The notes beneath the pieces are model-generated. The model was not told the DNA's origin, searched no databases, and saw only the letters and a list, made by a program, of their open reading frames with translations. Position numbers and translations under genes: made by a program. Shown piece after piece: positions 54,860 through 61,663 of a stretch of 64,000 nt of DNA. Location of the stretch: positions 598,432 through 662,431 of the forward strand of contig NZ_JACHJP010000001.1 of assembly GCF_014203715.1 (NCBI RefSeq), written 5' to 3'. The DNA comes from Streptosporangium saharense. GTDB lineage: Bacteria > Actinomycetota > Actinomycetes > Streptosporangiales > Streptosporangiaceae. Within the stretch, counting starts at the first letter, position 1; each line of letters opens with the position of its first letter.

Positions 54860-55522
54860 CTAGCGGCGCTTGGGGGGAACGATCCGTACCCGTTCCTCGG
54901 AGCGTTCGTCGATGCCGCCGAGTTGCTCGACGACCGTTTTGCGCAGGTCGTCGTAGTCCTGGAAGGAGTGGTCGTTGAAGAGGGTGTAGCCGGTCCACAT
55001 GAGGTTGGCGCACACCCGGGCGGGGACCCGGCCCGTCGCCGCGCCCATGCCGACCAGCGCGACCGAGGTGATGCTGCCCGGCTCCTTCTCGTTCTGCATG
55101 TGGACGGCCTGGAAGGCGGCGGCGCACGCCAGGGCGACGTTCAGCGTCTCACTCACGTCCTGCGACGTCCGCGTCATCGTCGGCGTCGAGATCAGGAACT
55201 TCGGGGTGACCGCCCCGGAGGGCACGCACACGGCGGCGCCGACCGGGAGCGACCCGCCGAAGCTCTCGCGGATCGCCCGCTGGACCTTGAGCTGGATGCC
55301 CGCCCCGAGGTGCCGCTTGATGACCGCGTCGACGCCGCCGTCCATCCGGCCCTTGGAGTTGGTCGGGGTGACCCAGGCGTCGACGTTCTGGTCGAGGATC
55401 GACCCCCGGTTGACGTCGATCCCCGGGGTGTCGGCGAAGGCCGCCAGCCACGACTGCACCACCTCGGTGTTGACGTCCGTCAGCACCACCCTGAGCGGTG
55501 ACTTCACGTGTTCGACGGTCAT
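54860..55522 (-). CDS. Macro-domain protein (ADP-ribose binding/hydrolysis)
   Basis: A 220-residue protein. After a ~45-residue N-terminal section comes a macro domain: VDAWVTPTNSKGRMDGGVDA (the V-N-x-x-N and GGVD loop, about residues 47-66), GGSLPVGAAVCVPSG, PKFLISTPTMTRTSQDVSET, and ITSVALVGMGAATGRVPARV. These are the elements that hold ADP-ribose. Related proteins remove ADP-ribose from proteins or DNA. ATG 55522 is used; longer frames are shadows of the opposite gene. It is divergent, by 180 bp, from an ADP-ribosyltransferase fusion gene, which suggests a writer/eraser pair. Confidence 0.85.
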   Translation of the reverse strand: MTVEHVKSPLRVVLTDVNTEVVQSWLAAFADTPGIDVNRGSILDQNVDAWVTPTNSKGRMDGGVDAVIKRHLGAGIQLKVQRAIRESFGGSLPVGAAVCVPSGAVTPKFLISTPTMTRTSQDVSETLNVALACAAAFQAVHMQNEKEPGSITSVALVGMGAATGRVPARVCANLMWTGYTLFNDHSFQDYDDLRKTVVEQLGGIDERSEERVRIVPPKRR

Positions 55523-55559
55523 GGATGTGCTCCAGGTGCGGGGAGGTTGGTTCCGACAT

Positions 55560-55624
55560 ATCCGAAAATATCCTGCGCGACCGACATTTCGGATCATGCT
55601 GGTAGGCGTCCGATCTGGAGATCG
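55560..55624. promoter_or_regulatory. Dyad elements in the macro/ADP-ribosyltransferase divergent promoter
   Basis: ATCCGAAA (55560-55567) and TTTCGGAT (55587-55594) form a perfect inverted repeat with a 19-bp spacer, and CGATCT-GG-AGATCG lies at 55611-55624. Both are within the 180-bp gap between the divergent genes and could be sites for the HxlR protein encoded at 57291. Confidence 0.45.
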
Positions 55625-55702
55625 CATCCCGGGGCTCCAGACGGCACAATTCCCCCCAATCGTCGATCCGATATCCGTACGCCCGCCGACCAGGAGCTCA
55701 CG

Positions 55703-57289
55703 ATGAGTGACAGCACGCCCCCGCCCTCGCAGGACCCGAACGACCCGCTGGCCCTCGCCGAGCTCTTCGCCGGGGGCGAGGACTGGCTGCCGGTCCTGAA
55801 GCCGGTCATCGAGCGGCAGGCCAGGCCCGACCTGTTCATCGGCCCCAACCGCGACCAGCAGATCGTGCCCGTGCGGGAACTGACCTTCCAGGCCCTCAAG
55901 CCGAACCCGCCGCACAGGTGGAAGGTCGTCGTCTTCGGCCAGAACCCCTACCCCAGGGCCGAGAGCGCCACCGGCATCGCCATGTTCGACAACACCTTCC
56001 ACGACTGGAGCGACAGCCAGTTCGGCAGGGTCGTGAGCATCCGCTGCATCATCAAGGCGGCGGCCATGTGGAAGCACGGTATCCCCAAGAAGACCCCGAT
56101 CGCCGACATCCGCGCGCTGCTCAAGGAGCACGAGACCGTCCAGCCGCCGGAGTGGTTCCAGGCGATGCTGACCCAGGGCGTGCTGCTGCTCAACGCCGCC
56201 CTGACCGCCAGCGGCGACGGAGCGATGAGCACCTCCGAGCACACCTGGTTCTGGCGGCCCATCATCAAGGCGATCGTCGAGGAGATCTTCAAGGCCAAGC
56301 AGGACGCCGAGGACGAGCAGGACCGTGGCATCGTGTTCGCCTGGTGGGGAGCGCACGCCCGCAACCTGAAGGAGATCGTCCAGGGCGTCCAGGAGAAGTA
56401 TCCCGACGTCACGGTCTGGCACATCGACCACCCCAACCCGGCGGCCCAGGGCGACATCTTCTGCGACGGCGACCACTTCGGCGCCGTGAACAACGCGCTC
56501 AGGGCCCTCGGCACCGACGAGATCGACTGGCTGCCCAGCAAGGGGTGGAACGCGGCAAGCGGCGACGACACCGCCAGCAGGATGGGGGAGTTCATCGCCT
56601 CGACGATGGAGCTCCACCAGCTCTACCTGGAGCGGCTCGCCAGCGTCAAGGACGAGGGCCTGGTCCTGCCCGCGATCACCGGCGTCTTCGACACCCCGCT
56701 CATGGACTTCCTCAAGGCCGTCGAGCCCGTCGCCGAGCTGCTGTCCGGCCTCGACCGGTACGTGAAACGGGCACACCTGTTCGGCGTCGAGAAGGCGGGC
56801 ACCCTGTCCGCCGAGGAGACCGCCGCGCTGTACCTCTACACCTGCGAGTCGTCCTTCTACCGGCAGATCAACGCAACCCTGCGCAACCCCGACCGCGACC
56901 GGATCGTCCCCTACCTGCCGTACCTGCGCCTGCTGTTCGAGGCCGTCTCCAACCTGCCCACCCGCAGGGAACCCCTGTGGCGCGGCGTCTCACTCGACCT
57001 GCGGGCCCAGTATCCGCTGGGCCGTACGGTCACCTGGTGGGGTGTGTCCTCCTGCACCTCCGAGCCGGACGTCGCCAGGGCGTTCCTCGGGCGCCGGGGC
57101 AAGCGGACGCTCTTCGAGGTGCACCCCGTGCGGGCCGTGGGCATCCGGGCCTTCTCCGCGTTCACCGGCGAGGAGGAGTTCATCCTGACCCCCGGCACCC
57201 AGCTCAAGGTGACCAACGTGAAGACTGAACGCGGCGGGCTGTGCACCGTACAACTGACAGAACTGGACGAACAGGGCCTGGTGGCGTGA
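55703..57289 (+). CDS. Uracil-DNA glycosylase-fold domain fused to an R-S-ExE ADP-ribosyltransferase
   Basis: A 528-residue two-domain protein. N-terminal part (about 20-290) follows family-1 UDG in order: VVVFGQNPYP, GVLLLNAALT, VFAWWGAHA, HIDHPNPAAQG, FCDGDHFGAVN and IDWLP. Two active-site motifs differ from UNG: GQDPYH becomes GQNPYP (residues ~79-84) and HPSP becomes HPNP (~243-246). The C-terminal part (about 340-525) is an arginine-type ADP-ribosyltransferase: LSAEETAALYLYTCES, LWRGVS (Arg ~427), WWGVSSCTSE (STS-like, ~448) and EEEFILTPGT (ExE, ~490-492). ATG 55703 follows AGGAG. It is divergent from a macro-domain gene and 1 bp upstream of an HxlR regulator. Inference: the UDG fold guides the transferase to DNA or a DNA-associated target; the glycosylase itself is probably weak or inactive. 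Confidence 0.88.
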   Translation: MSDSTPPPSQDPNDPLALAELFAGGEDWLPVLKPVIERQARPDLFIGPNRDQQIVPVRELTFQALKPNPPHRWKVVVFGQNPYPRAESATGIAMFDNTFHDWSDSQFGRVVSIRCIIKAAAMWKHGIPKKTPIADIRALLKEHETVQPPEWFQAMLTQGVLLLNAALTASGDGAMSTSEHTWFWRPIIKAIVEEIFKAKQDAEDEQDRGIVFAWWGAHARNLKEIVQGVQEKYPDVTVWHIDHPNPAAQGDIFCDGDHFGAVNNALRALGTDEIDWLPSKGWNAASGDDTASRMGEFIASTMELHQLYLERLASVKDEGLVLPAITGVFDTPLMDFLKAVEPVAELLSGLDRYVKRAHLFGVEKAGTLSAEETAALYLYTCESSFYRQINATLRNPDRDRIVPYLPYLRLLFEAVSNLPTRREPLWRGVSLDLRAQYPLGRTVTWWGVSSCTSEPDVARAFLGRRGKRTLFEVHPVRAVGIRAFSAFTGEEEFILTPGTQLKVTNVKTERGGLCTVQLTELDEQGLVA

Positions 57290-57290
57290 C

Positions 57291-57656
57291 ATGAGCGAAC
57301 AGCTCGACCCGGAGATGTTCTCGGCCTGCGGGAACGTCGTCCTGCCGATGAGGACGCACAACAAGTGGGCGTTCAGGATCATGGTCTGCCTGGAACCGGG
57401 GCGGCGCCGGTTCTCCGAGCTGCGGATCCCGCTGCGGGAGATCACCCCGAAGGTCCTCGCGGAGTCGCTGCGGGCGATGGAACGCGACGGTCTCGTCACC
57501 AGGACCGCCTATCCCGGGGTACCGCCCAGGGTCGAGTACGAACTGACCGACCTGGGGCGGTCCCTGCTCGGGCCGATGCGGGTCTGGTGCCGCTGGGCCG
57601 AGGAACACCTGCCGGACCTGGTGGCGGCCCGCGAGTCCTACGACACCGCCGTCTGA
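57291..57656 (+). CDS. HxlR-family winged-helix regulator
   Basis: A 121-residue regulator with the HxlR pattern: WAFRIMVCLEPGRRRFSELR, ITPKVLAESLRAMERDGLVT and VEYELTDLGRSLLGPM. HxlR proteins often sense electrophiles or redox state through a cysteine near the N-terminus; FSACGN provides one at residue ~13, with another in MVCLE. It starts one base after the stop of the UDG-ART gene, so it is translated from the same message and is the obvious candidate to control the divergent promoter at 55523-55702. Confidence 0.9.
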   Translation: MSEQLDPEMFSACGNVVLPMRTHNKWAFRIMVCLEPGRRRFSELRIPLREITPKVLAESLRAMERDGLVTRTAYPGVPPRVEYELTDLGRSLLGPMRVWCRWAEEHLPDLVAARESYDTAV

Positions 57657-57698
57657 GAGGACACCTTGACGCGCGTGATCGTTCAGGTATGTTCCAAA

Positions 57699-57713
57699 TA
57701 GGAAAGTTTCCTA
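57699..57713. promoter_or_regulatory. 15-bp palindrome upstream of a secreted-protein gene
   Basis: TAGGAAAGTTTCCTA is a perfect dyad 47 bp before the TTG start at 57761. AGGAAAGTTTCCT-type palindromes are seen in front of secreted-protein genes in actinomycetes, so this is a likely operator or promoter element. Confidence 0.6.
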
Positions 57714-57760
57714 AAGAAAAGCCCTGGCCAGGCTCCCTTGCAAGCCCGGAGGCTCTCACC

Positions 57761-58030
57761 TTGCGCAGTGCAACAATCGCCCTCACCCTCGCGACCGCCG
57801 TCGCGGCAACCCTGGTCGGAGTCACGCCGGCGAACGCGCAGATTTTCTGCCACGTCACCAAGGACACGTGGGTCTACTCGGCCCCCGGAGGATCGGCCCG
57901 CTACCTGATCCCCACGGGCGGAGGGTTCTACCTGGACTACTACTGGAACGCCGGTGGCTGGGCCGCCGGTCACGGCGTCGGCCAGGTCGACGGCTACCTC
58001 CAGAACAATGACGGCCGCCTGAGCTGCTAG
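57761..58030 (+). CDS. Small secreted SH3-like protein
   Basis: An 89-residue precursor. Start TTG 57761 has GGAGG eight bases upstream; an in-frame ATG at 57689 would add an unlikely extension. Signal peptide: LRSATIALTLATAVAATLVG, cleavage after TPANA. The mature ~60 residues (FCHVTKDTWVYSAPGGSARY ... GWAAGHGVGQVDGYL) look like a bacterial SH3-type domain with two cysteines at the ends. Such small proteins are exported and of unknown role. A perfect hairpin terminates the gene. Confidence 0.7.
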   Translation: MRSATIALTLATAVAATLVGVTPANAQIFCHVTKDTWVYSAPGGSARYLIPTGGGFYLDYYWNAGGWAAGHGVGQVDGYLQNNDGRLSC

Positions 58031-58055
58031 TCACACCGTCGGGATGGCTGTCATC

Positions 58056-58099
58056 CCGAAGCCGGTCTGTGTCGTCATGACGACACAGACCGGCTTCGG
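58056..58099. terminator. Perfect 44-bp palindrome, bidirectional terminator
   Basis: Two 22-base arms (CCGAAGCCGGTCTGTGTCGT plus CA, then its exact complement) meet at the centre TCATGA without mismatches. It lies between convergent genes ending at 58030 and 58113, so it can stop transcription from both sides. Confidence 0.85.
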
Positions 58100-58112
58100 A
58101 GTGGGCCGGTGG

Positions 58113-58757
58113 TCAGGCCACCGCCACCACCGCGCGGGTGTGCCGCCTCCCGGTCGCCTCGTCCACGAGCGCGACCGCGAGGTCGGCGTAGGAGAACGCC
58201 CCGGCTCCCTCCTCAGCGGACAGTACGGCGACGCCCCCGGTCCGGTAGGTCCCCGTCCGCTCGGCCTCGGCGTCGAGAACGACAGGGGGCGGGGTCACCA
58301 CCACCCAGTCCAGCTCGCTCCCGCTGAGGACCGCGATCTCCGAGGCGTGCCCGACCGAGAAGCGCCGATACTCCTCGGGGAAGTCCGGCGCGTCGTGCAC
58401 GGCCACCCCGGGCGCCACCTCAAGGGCGGTGCCGATCCCGACCGTGACCAGCCGCTCCACCCCCGCCTTCGTGAGACCCGCGACCAGCGCCTCGGCCGCC
58501 GCCGTGTAGAACTCGTCGGCGGGCACGTCCGCCCGGTACACCGTGGAGACCACGGCGTCGTGCCCTGCCGCGACGGCCGCCACGCTCTGCGCCCGGGTCA
58601 CGTCCCCCGCGACGAGCGTGACACCGTCACCCCGTAGCCCCTCGTGCCCGCCGGGATCCCGGACCACCGCGGTCACCGCGTGCCCACGGGACACCGCCTC
58701 GGCGACCACCCTCCTGCCCGCGTTGCCCCCGGCCCCGAACACGACGATCCTGCTCAT
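58113..58757 (-). CDS. NAD(P)-binding NmrA-like oxidoreductase
   Basis: A 214-residue Rossmann protein: IVVFGAGGNAGRRVVAEAVS (dinucleotide-binding GxxGxxG, residues 4-23), an AVVRDP turn, and LVAGDVTRAQSVAAVAAGHD. This matches the short NmrA/SDR-a relatives that bind NAD(P) and act as reductases or redox sensors. Followed, upstream on the same strand, by a 78-bp gap to the membrane-protein end. Substrate unknown. Confidence 0.82.
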   Translation of the reverse strand: MSRIVVFGAGGNAGRRVVAEAVSRGHAVTAVVRDPGGHEGLRGDGVTLVAGDVTRAQSVAAVAAGHDAVVSTVYRADVPADEFYTAAAEALVAGLTKAGVERLVTVGIGTALEVAPGVAVHDAPDFPEEYRRFSVGHASEIAVLSGSELDWVVVTPPPVVLDAEAERTGTYRTGGVAVLSAEEGAGAFSYADLAVALVDEATGRRHTRAVVAVA

Positions 58758-58835
58758 CGCACATCCCCTTCGTCTGGTCTCGCTGAACGCTGGTCTGCTG
58801 AACGCGCGTCCAGACGTTAGCCCCGGCCCCCTCGG

Positions 58836-59828
58836 TTACCGCAACGATACGAAGGCGTCCTTCTCGGCGTCCCTGCGGCGCAGGTGGTAGGAGACGGTGG
58901 CGGCACCCAGCGCGGCGCCCCAGATCGGCCAGAAGCACTCCGGCAGCCACGTGCCCCACAGTTCCATGGGGAAGACTCCCGTGCCGGCCATCCGGATGTA
59001 GGCAAGCCCGGCCACGACGACGATGATCGACACGAACGAGGCCGGGATGACCGCCAGCATGGGCGGCACCCGCCTGCCGCGCAGGAAGGGAATCCACCTC
59101 GGGAAGATCTCCCCCCACCGCTGGATGAGCCCGAGGGTGAGCACCCCGCCGAGCGCGCCGAAGGTCGCCAGGTAGGCGCCGACCAGCCACAGGGCCTGCG
59201 GGCTGGCGGCCAGGAACTCCGAGGTCACCCCGAGCGGGATGCCCAGCGCCCACGCCCACCGGGTGACGCAGTAGATCAGGGAGACCGCGATGCTCACGTA
59301 CACGGCCACGCGACCCCGCCCCGGGGTGAACCAGCGCAGCAGGGTCCGGCGGCGGTCGTAGGCCAGCGCCGCGGAGGCCAGCAGCAGCCCGCCCAGCAGG
59401 GGGAGAAGCTGGTTCAGGACGGGCCACGGCCAGGCGTCGGCGAGGGTCTTGCCGCCCAGGTCCCAGCCGAAGACCGGCAGGACCAGCATCAGCGGGGTGT
59501 ACGCGACGCCCATCATCAACCGTGAGTCGGGCACCACCAGGACCAGGATCGCGGCGATCGGCCAGGCCAGGAACAACGGCGCACGGCGACTGCCCCCACG
59601 GGTGAGCGCCAGCGCCATCACGGCCGTGAGCAGGCAGAACGCGGCGATCCACCAGCCGAAGCCGGGCGTCGTCCAGCCCAGGGAGGACATCGCCCTGTTC
59701 GGGCTGGGGTCACCGGTGCCCCAGGGGTAACCGGGCAGGCCGAGCGCCCATGCCAATGCGAGCGCGCCGTACGCCAGCGCCCACAGCGCGGCCGTGTAAC
59801 CCCGCCAGGCGGGAGCAATGGATCTCAT
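58836..59828 (-). CDS. Multi-pass membrane protein of unknown function
   Basis: A 330-residue protein with about nine hydrophobic helices (for example YTAALWALAYGALALAWALG, AAFCLLTAVMALAL, WLVGAYLATFGALGGVLTLG). ATG 59828 is the start; the frame beyond it is an Arg/Pro-rich shadow. It is divergent from a two-component histidine kinase, and twin dyads lie in the shared promoter, so it is probably a target of that system. No transporter family is recognised. Confidence 0.72.
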   Translation of the reverse strand: MRSIAPAWRGYTAALWALAYGALALAWALGLPGYPWGTGDPSPNRAMSSLGWTTPGFGWWIAAFCLLTAVMALALTRGGSRRAPLFLAWPIAAILVLVVPDSRLMMGVAYTPLMLVLPVFGWDLGGKTLADAWPWPVLNQLLPLLGGLLLASAALAYDRRRTLLRWFTPGRGRVAVYVSIAVSLIYCVTRWAWALGIPLGVTSEFLAASPQALWLVGAYLATFGALGGVLTLGLIQRWGEIFPRWIPFLRGRRVPPMLAVIPASFVSIIVVVAGLAYIRMAGTGVFPMELWGTWLPECFWPIWGAALGAATVSYHLRRRDAEKDAFVSLR

Positions 59829-59862
59829 GCGACCAGCCTGGCCGTACGGCACCCCGCCACCC

Positions 59863-59911
59863 AGATGCCGTTCGGCACCTTCGGCCGTACGAAAGGTGCC
59901 GAACGGCACCT
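59863..59911. promoter_or_regulatory. Twin 18-bp dyads in a divergent promoter
   Basis: Two related sites, AGATGCCGTTCGGCACCT (59863-59880) and AGGTGCCGAACGGCACCT (59894-59911), are each dyadic (TGCCG-NN-CGGCA). They are mutually inverted and have centres 31 bp apart, about three helical turns. They sit between the membrane-protein gene and the kinase gene; the LuxR-type response regulator encoded at 60991 is the natural candidate to bind. Confidence 0.7.
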
Positions 59912-59947
59912 GCGGCCGGACGCCGTGGCGCACGTATCGTGGTCGCG

Positions 59948-61051
59948 GTGAGCTCGATGGTTTCGGTGGTTTCGCTGCTGGTCTCGCTGGTCGCGGTGAC
60001 GACGGCGGTGTTGTCGCGGTCCTCGCCCGGACGCCTGTCCGCCCTGACGCTGGTGGCGGCGGCCGTCTCGCTGGCCGTCTCACTGGCCCACATCCTCGGC
60101 GGCGTACGGCCAGGCCCGACCGCCGCGTCACTGCAACTGGCCGAGAGCCTGGCACTCATGGCGCTGGTCGGCCTGGTCGTCCGGTACACACCGGTACGAC
60201 GGGCGGCGCTGGCCGCGCCGGTGGCCGGGGTGGTCACGGCCACCTGGCCGCTGCGCTTCCTGACCCCCGTCTCGCTGCTGGAGGGGGTGGGCATGTGCGC
60301 GTTCTGGGGGATGGGCGCGCTCCTCGCCGCCGCGGTCGGTGGCTACCTGCGCTTCCTCGACGTACGGCAGGCCCGCGCCGTGGCCGACGCCGGCACCGCG
60401 CTGCGGCTCAGGCTGGCCAGGGACCTGCACGACTTCGTCGCCCACGACATCAGCGAGATGGTGGCGCACGCCCAGGCGGGCGGGGTCGTGGGCGATCCGC
60501 TGCGGGCGCTCGAACGGGTCGAGGCGGCGGGCCAGCGGGCCATGTCGATGCTGGACCGCACCCTGGACATGCTCCACAACGACCGGCCCGTCACCTTCAC
60601 CGGGGGGCTCGACGACATCCGCGACGCGGCCGACCGCTTCTCGGCCGCGGGCCCGGCGACGGTCCATCTGCGCCTGGACCGGCGGGCTGAGGTCCCCGCG
60701 GAGGTCGCGGCCCTGGCCTACCGGATCGTGGTCGAAGGTCTCACCAACGTACGGCGGCACGCCCCCCGGGCCGGCCGGGTCGATCTGGACGTCGGCACCG
60801 GACCGTCCGGCACGCTGGAGATCACGATGACCAACGACGGCGTGACCCGGGCGCGAAGCGGACGGCGCAGCGGACTGGGCCTGACCGGTCTGGCCGGACT
60901 CGTCCGGGAGCAGGGCGGCGAACTGCTCGCGCACGCCGTACCGGACGGGTGGTCGCTGACCGCGCGCCTGCCGCTGGCACAATCGCCGGAGTGTCCATCC
61001 GCATCCTCATCGCCGACGACCAGGAAGGCATCAGAAGCGCCTTCCGAATGA
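59948..61051 (+). CDS. NarL/DesK-type sensor histidine kinase
   Basis: A 367-residue kinase. Four to five membrane helices occupy residues ~1-135. The dimerisation/phosphoacceptor segment LRLARDLHDFVAHDISEMVA (HisKA_3, His ~161) follows, then an ATPase domain with YRIVVEGLTNVRRHAPRAGR (N-box) and GLGLTGLAGLVREQGG. Start is uncertain among GTG 59939, GTG 59948 and ATG 59957; no strong binding site is seen and leaderless translation is possible. It overlaps the response-regulator gene by 61 bp. Confidence 0.88.
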   Translation: MSSMVSVVSLLVSLVAVTTAVLSRSSPGRLSALTLVAAAVSLAVSLAHILGGVRPGPTAASLQLAESLALMALVGLVVRYTPVRRAALAAPVAGVVTATWPLRFLTPVSLLEGVGMCAFWGMGALLAAAVGGYLRFLDVRQARAVADAGTALRLRLARDLHDFVAHDISEMVAHAQAGGVVGDPLRALERVEAAGQRAMSMLDRTLDMLHNDRPVTFTGGLDDIRDAADRFSAAGPATVHLRLDRRAEVPAEVAALAYRIVVEGLTNVRRHAPRAGRVDLDVGTGPSGTLEITMTNDGVTRARSGRRSGLGLTGLAGLVREQGGELLAHAVPDGWSLTARLPLAQSPECPSASSSPTTRKASEAPSE

Positions 61052-61635
61052 TCCTCGACGCCCAGCCCGACATGACCGTCGTCGCCGAGGCCGCAGACGG
61101 CCGTACCGCGATCGACACCGCGAGGGCGATCAAGCCGGACGTCGTGCTCGCCGACATCCGGATGCCCGGCGCCGACGGCATCGAGGTGGTCAGGGCCCTC
61201 GCCGACACGGCCGTCCACGTGGTGATCGTCACGACCTTCGGCCACGACGAGTACGTCCACGCGGCCCTGCGGCACGGCGCCGCCGGGTTCATCCTCAAAC
61301 GCTCCGGCCCCACGCTGCTCGTCGAGGCCGTCAGGGCCGCGACGAACGGCGACATGCTCATCAGCCCGCAGCTCACCGTCCGGCTGCTGCGCGACCACGG
61401 CCTGCCCCACGACACACCGGATCACGCGGTCCCTGACGTCGCCCTCACCGAGCGGGAGAACGACATCGTCACGCTGCTCGCGAGCGGCAGAACCAACGCC
61501 GAGATCGCCGCCGAACTCTTCCTCTCCCCGGGCACCGTGAAAAACCACATAGCCACCATCCAACGCAAAACCAACACCAAAAACCGCGTAGCCACCGCAG
61601 CCTGGGCCTGGTCCACCGGCCGGGCCACCCCCTGA
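60991..61635 (+). CDS. LuxR/NarL-type response regulator
   Basis: A 214-residue regulator: receiver domain with ILIADDQEGIR and phospho-acceptor Asp in VLADIRMPGADG (about residue 53), a TTFGHDEY switch region and a K in ILKRSG. The C-terminal LuxR HTH is LTERENDIVTLLASGRTNAE then IAAELFLSPGTVKNHIATIQ. GTG 60991 is embedded in the kinase gene. With that kinase it forms a two-component system whose likely sites are the dyads at 59863-59911. Confidence 0.93.
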   Translation: MSIRILIADDQEGIRSAFRMILDAQPDMTVVAEAADGRTAIDTARAIKPDVVLADIRMPGADGIEVVRALADTAVHVVIVTTFGHDEYVHAALRHGAAGFILKRSGPTLLVEAVRAATNGDMLISPQLTVRLLRDHGLPHDTPDHAVPDVALTERENDIVTLLASGRTNAEIAAELFLSPGTVKNHIATIQRKTNTKNRVATAAWAWSTGRATP

Positions 61636-61646
61636 CCACCCCGGCT

Positions 61647-61662
61647 CGGGGATCGATCCCCG
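61647..61662. terminator. Palindromic terminator between convergent genes
   Basis: CGGGGATCGATCCCCG is a perfect 16-bp palindrome in the 28-bp gap between the response-regulator stop and the end of the P450 gene on the other strand. Confidence 0.5.
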
Positions 61663-61663
61663 G

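Noticed and set aside
54021..55127. A 368-codon - strand frame across sulfotransferase and macro genes
   Set aside because: It is out of frame with both recognised proteins and Arg/Gly-rich.
55523..56776. Long N-terminal extension of the macro-domain frame
   Set aside because: It is antisense to the UDG-ART gene and low in complexity; the macro protein starts well at ATG 55522.
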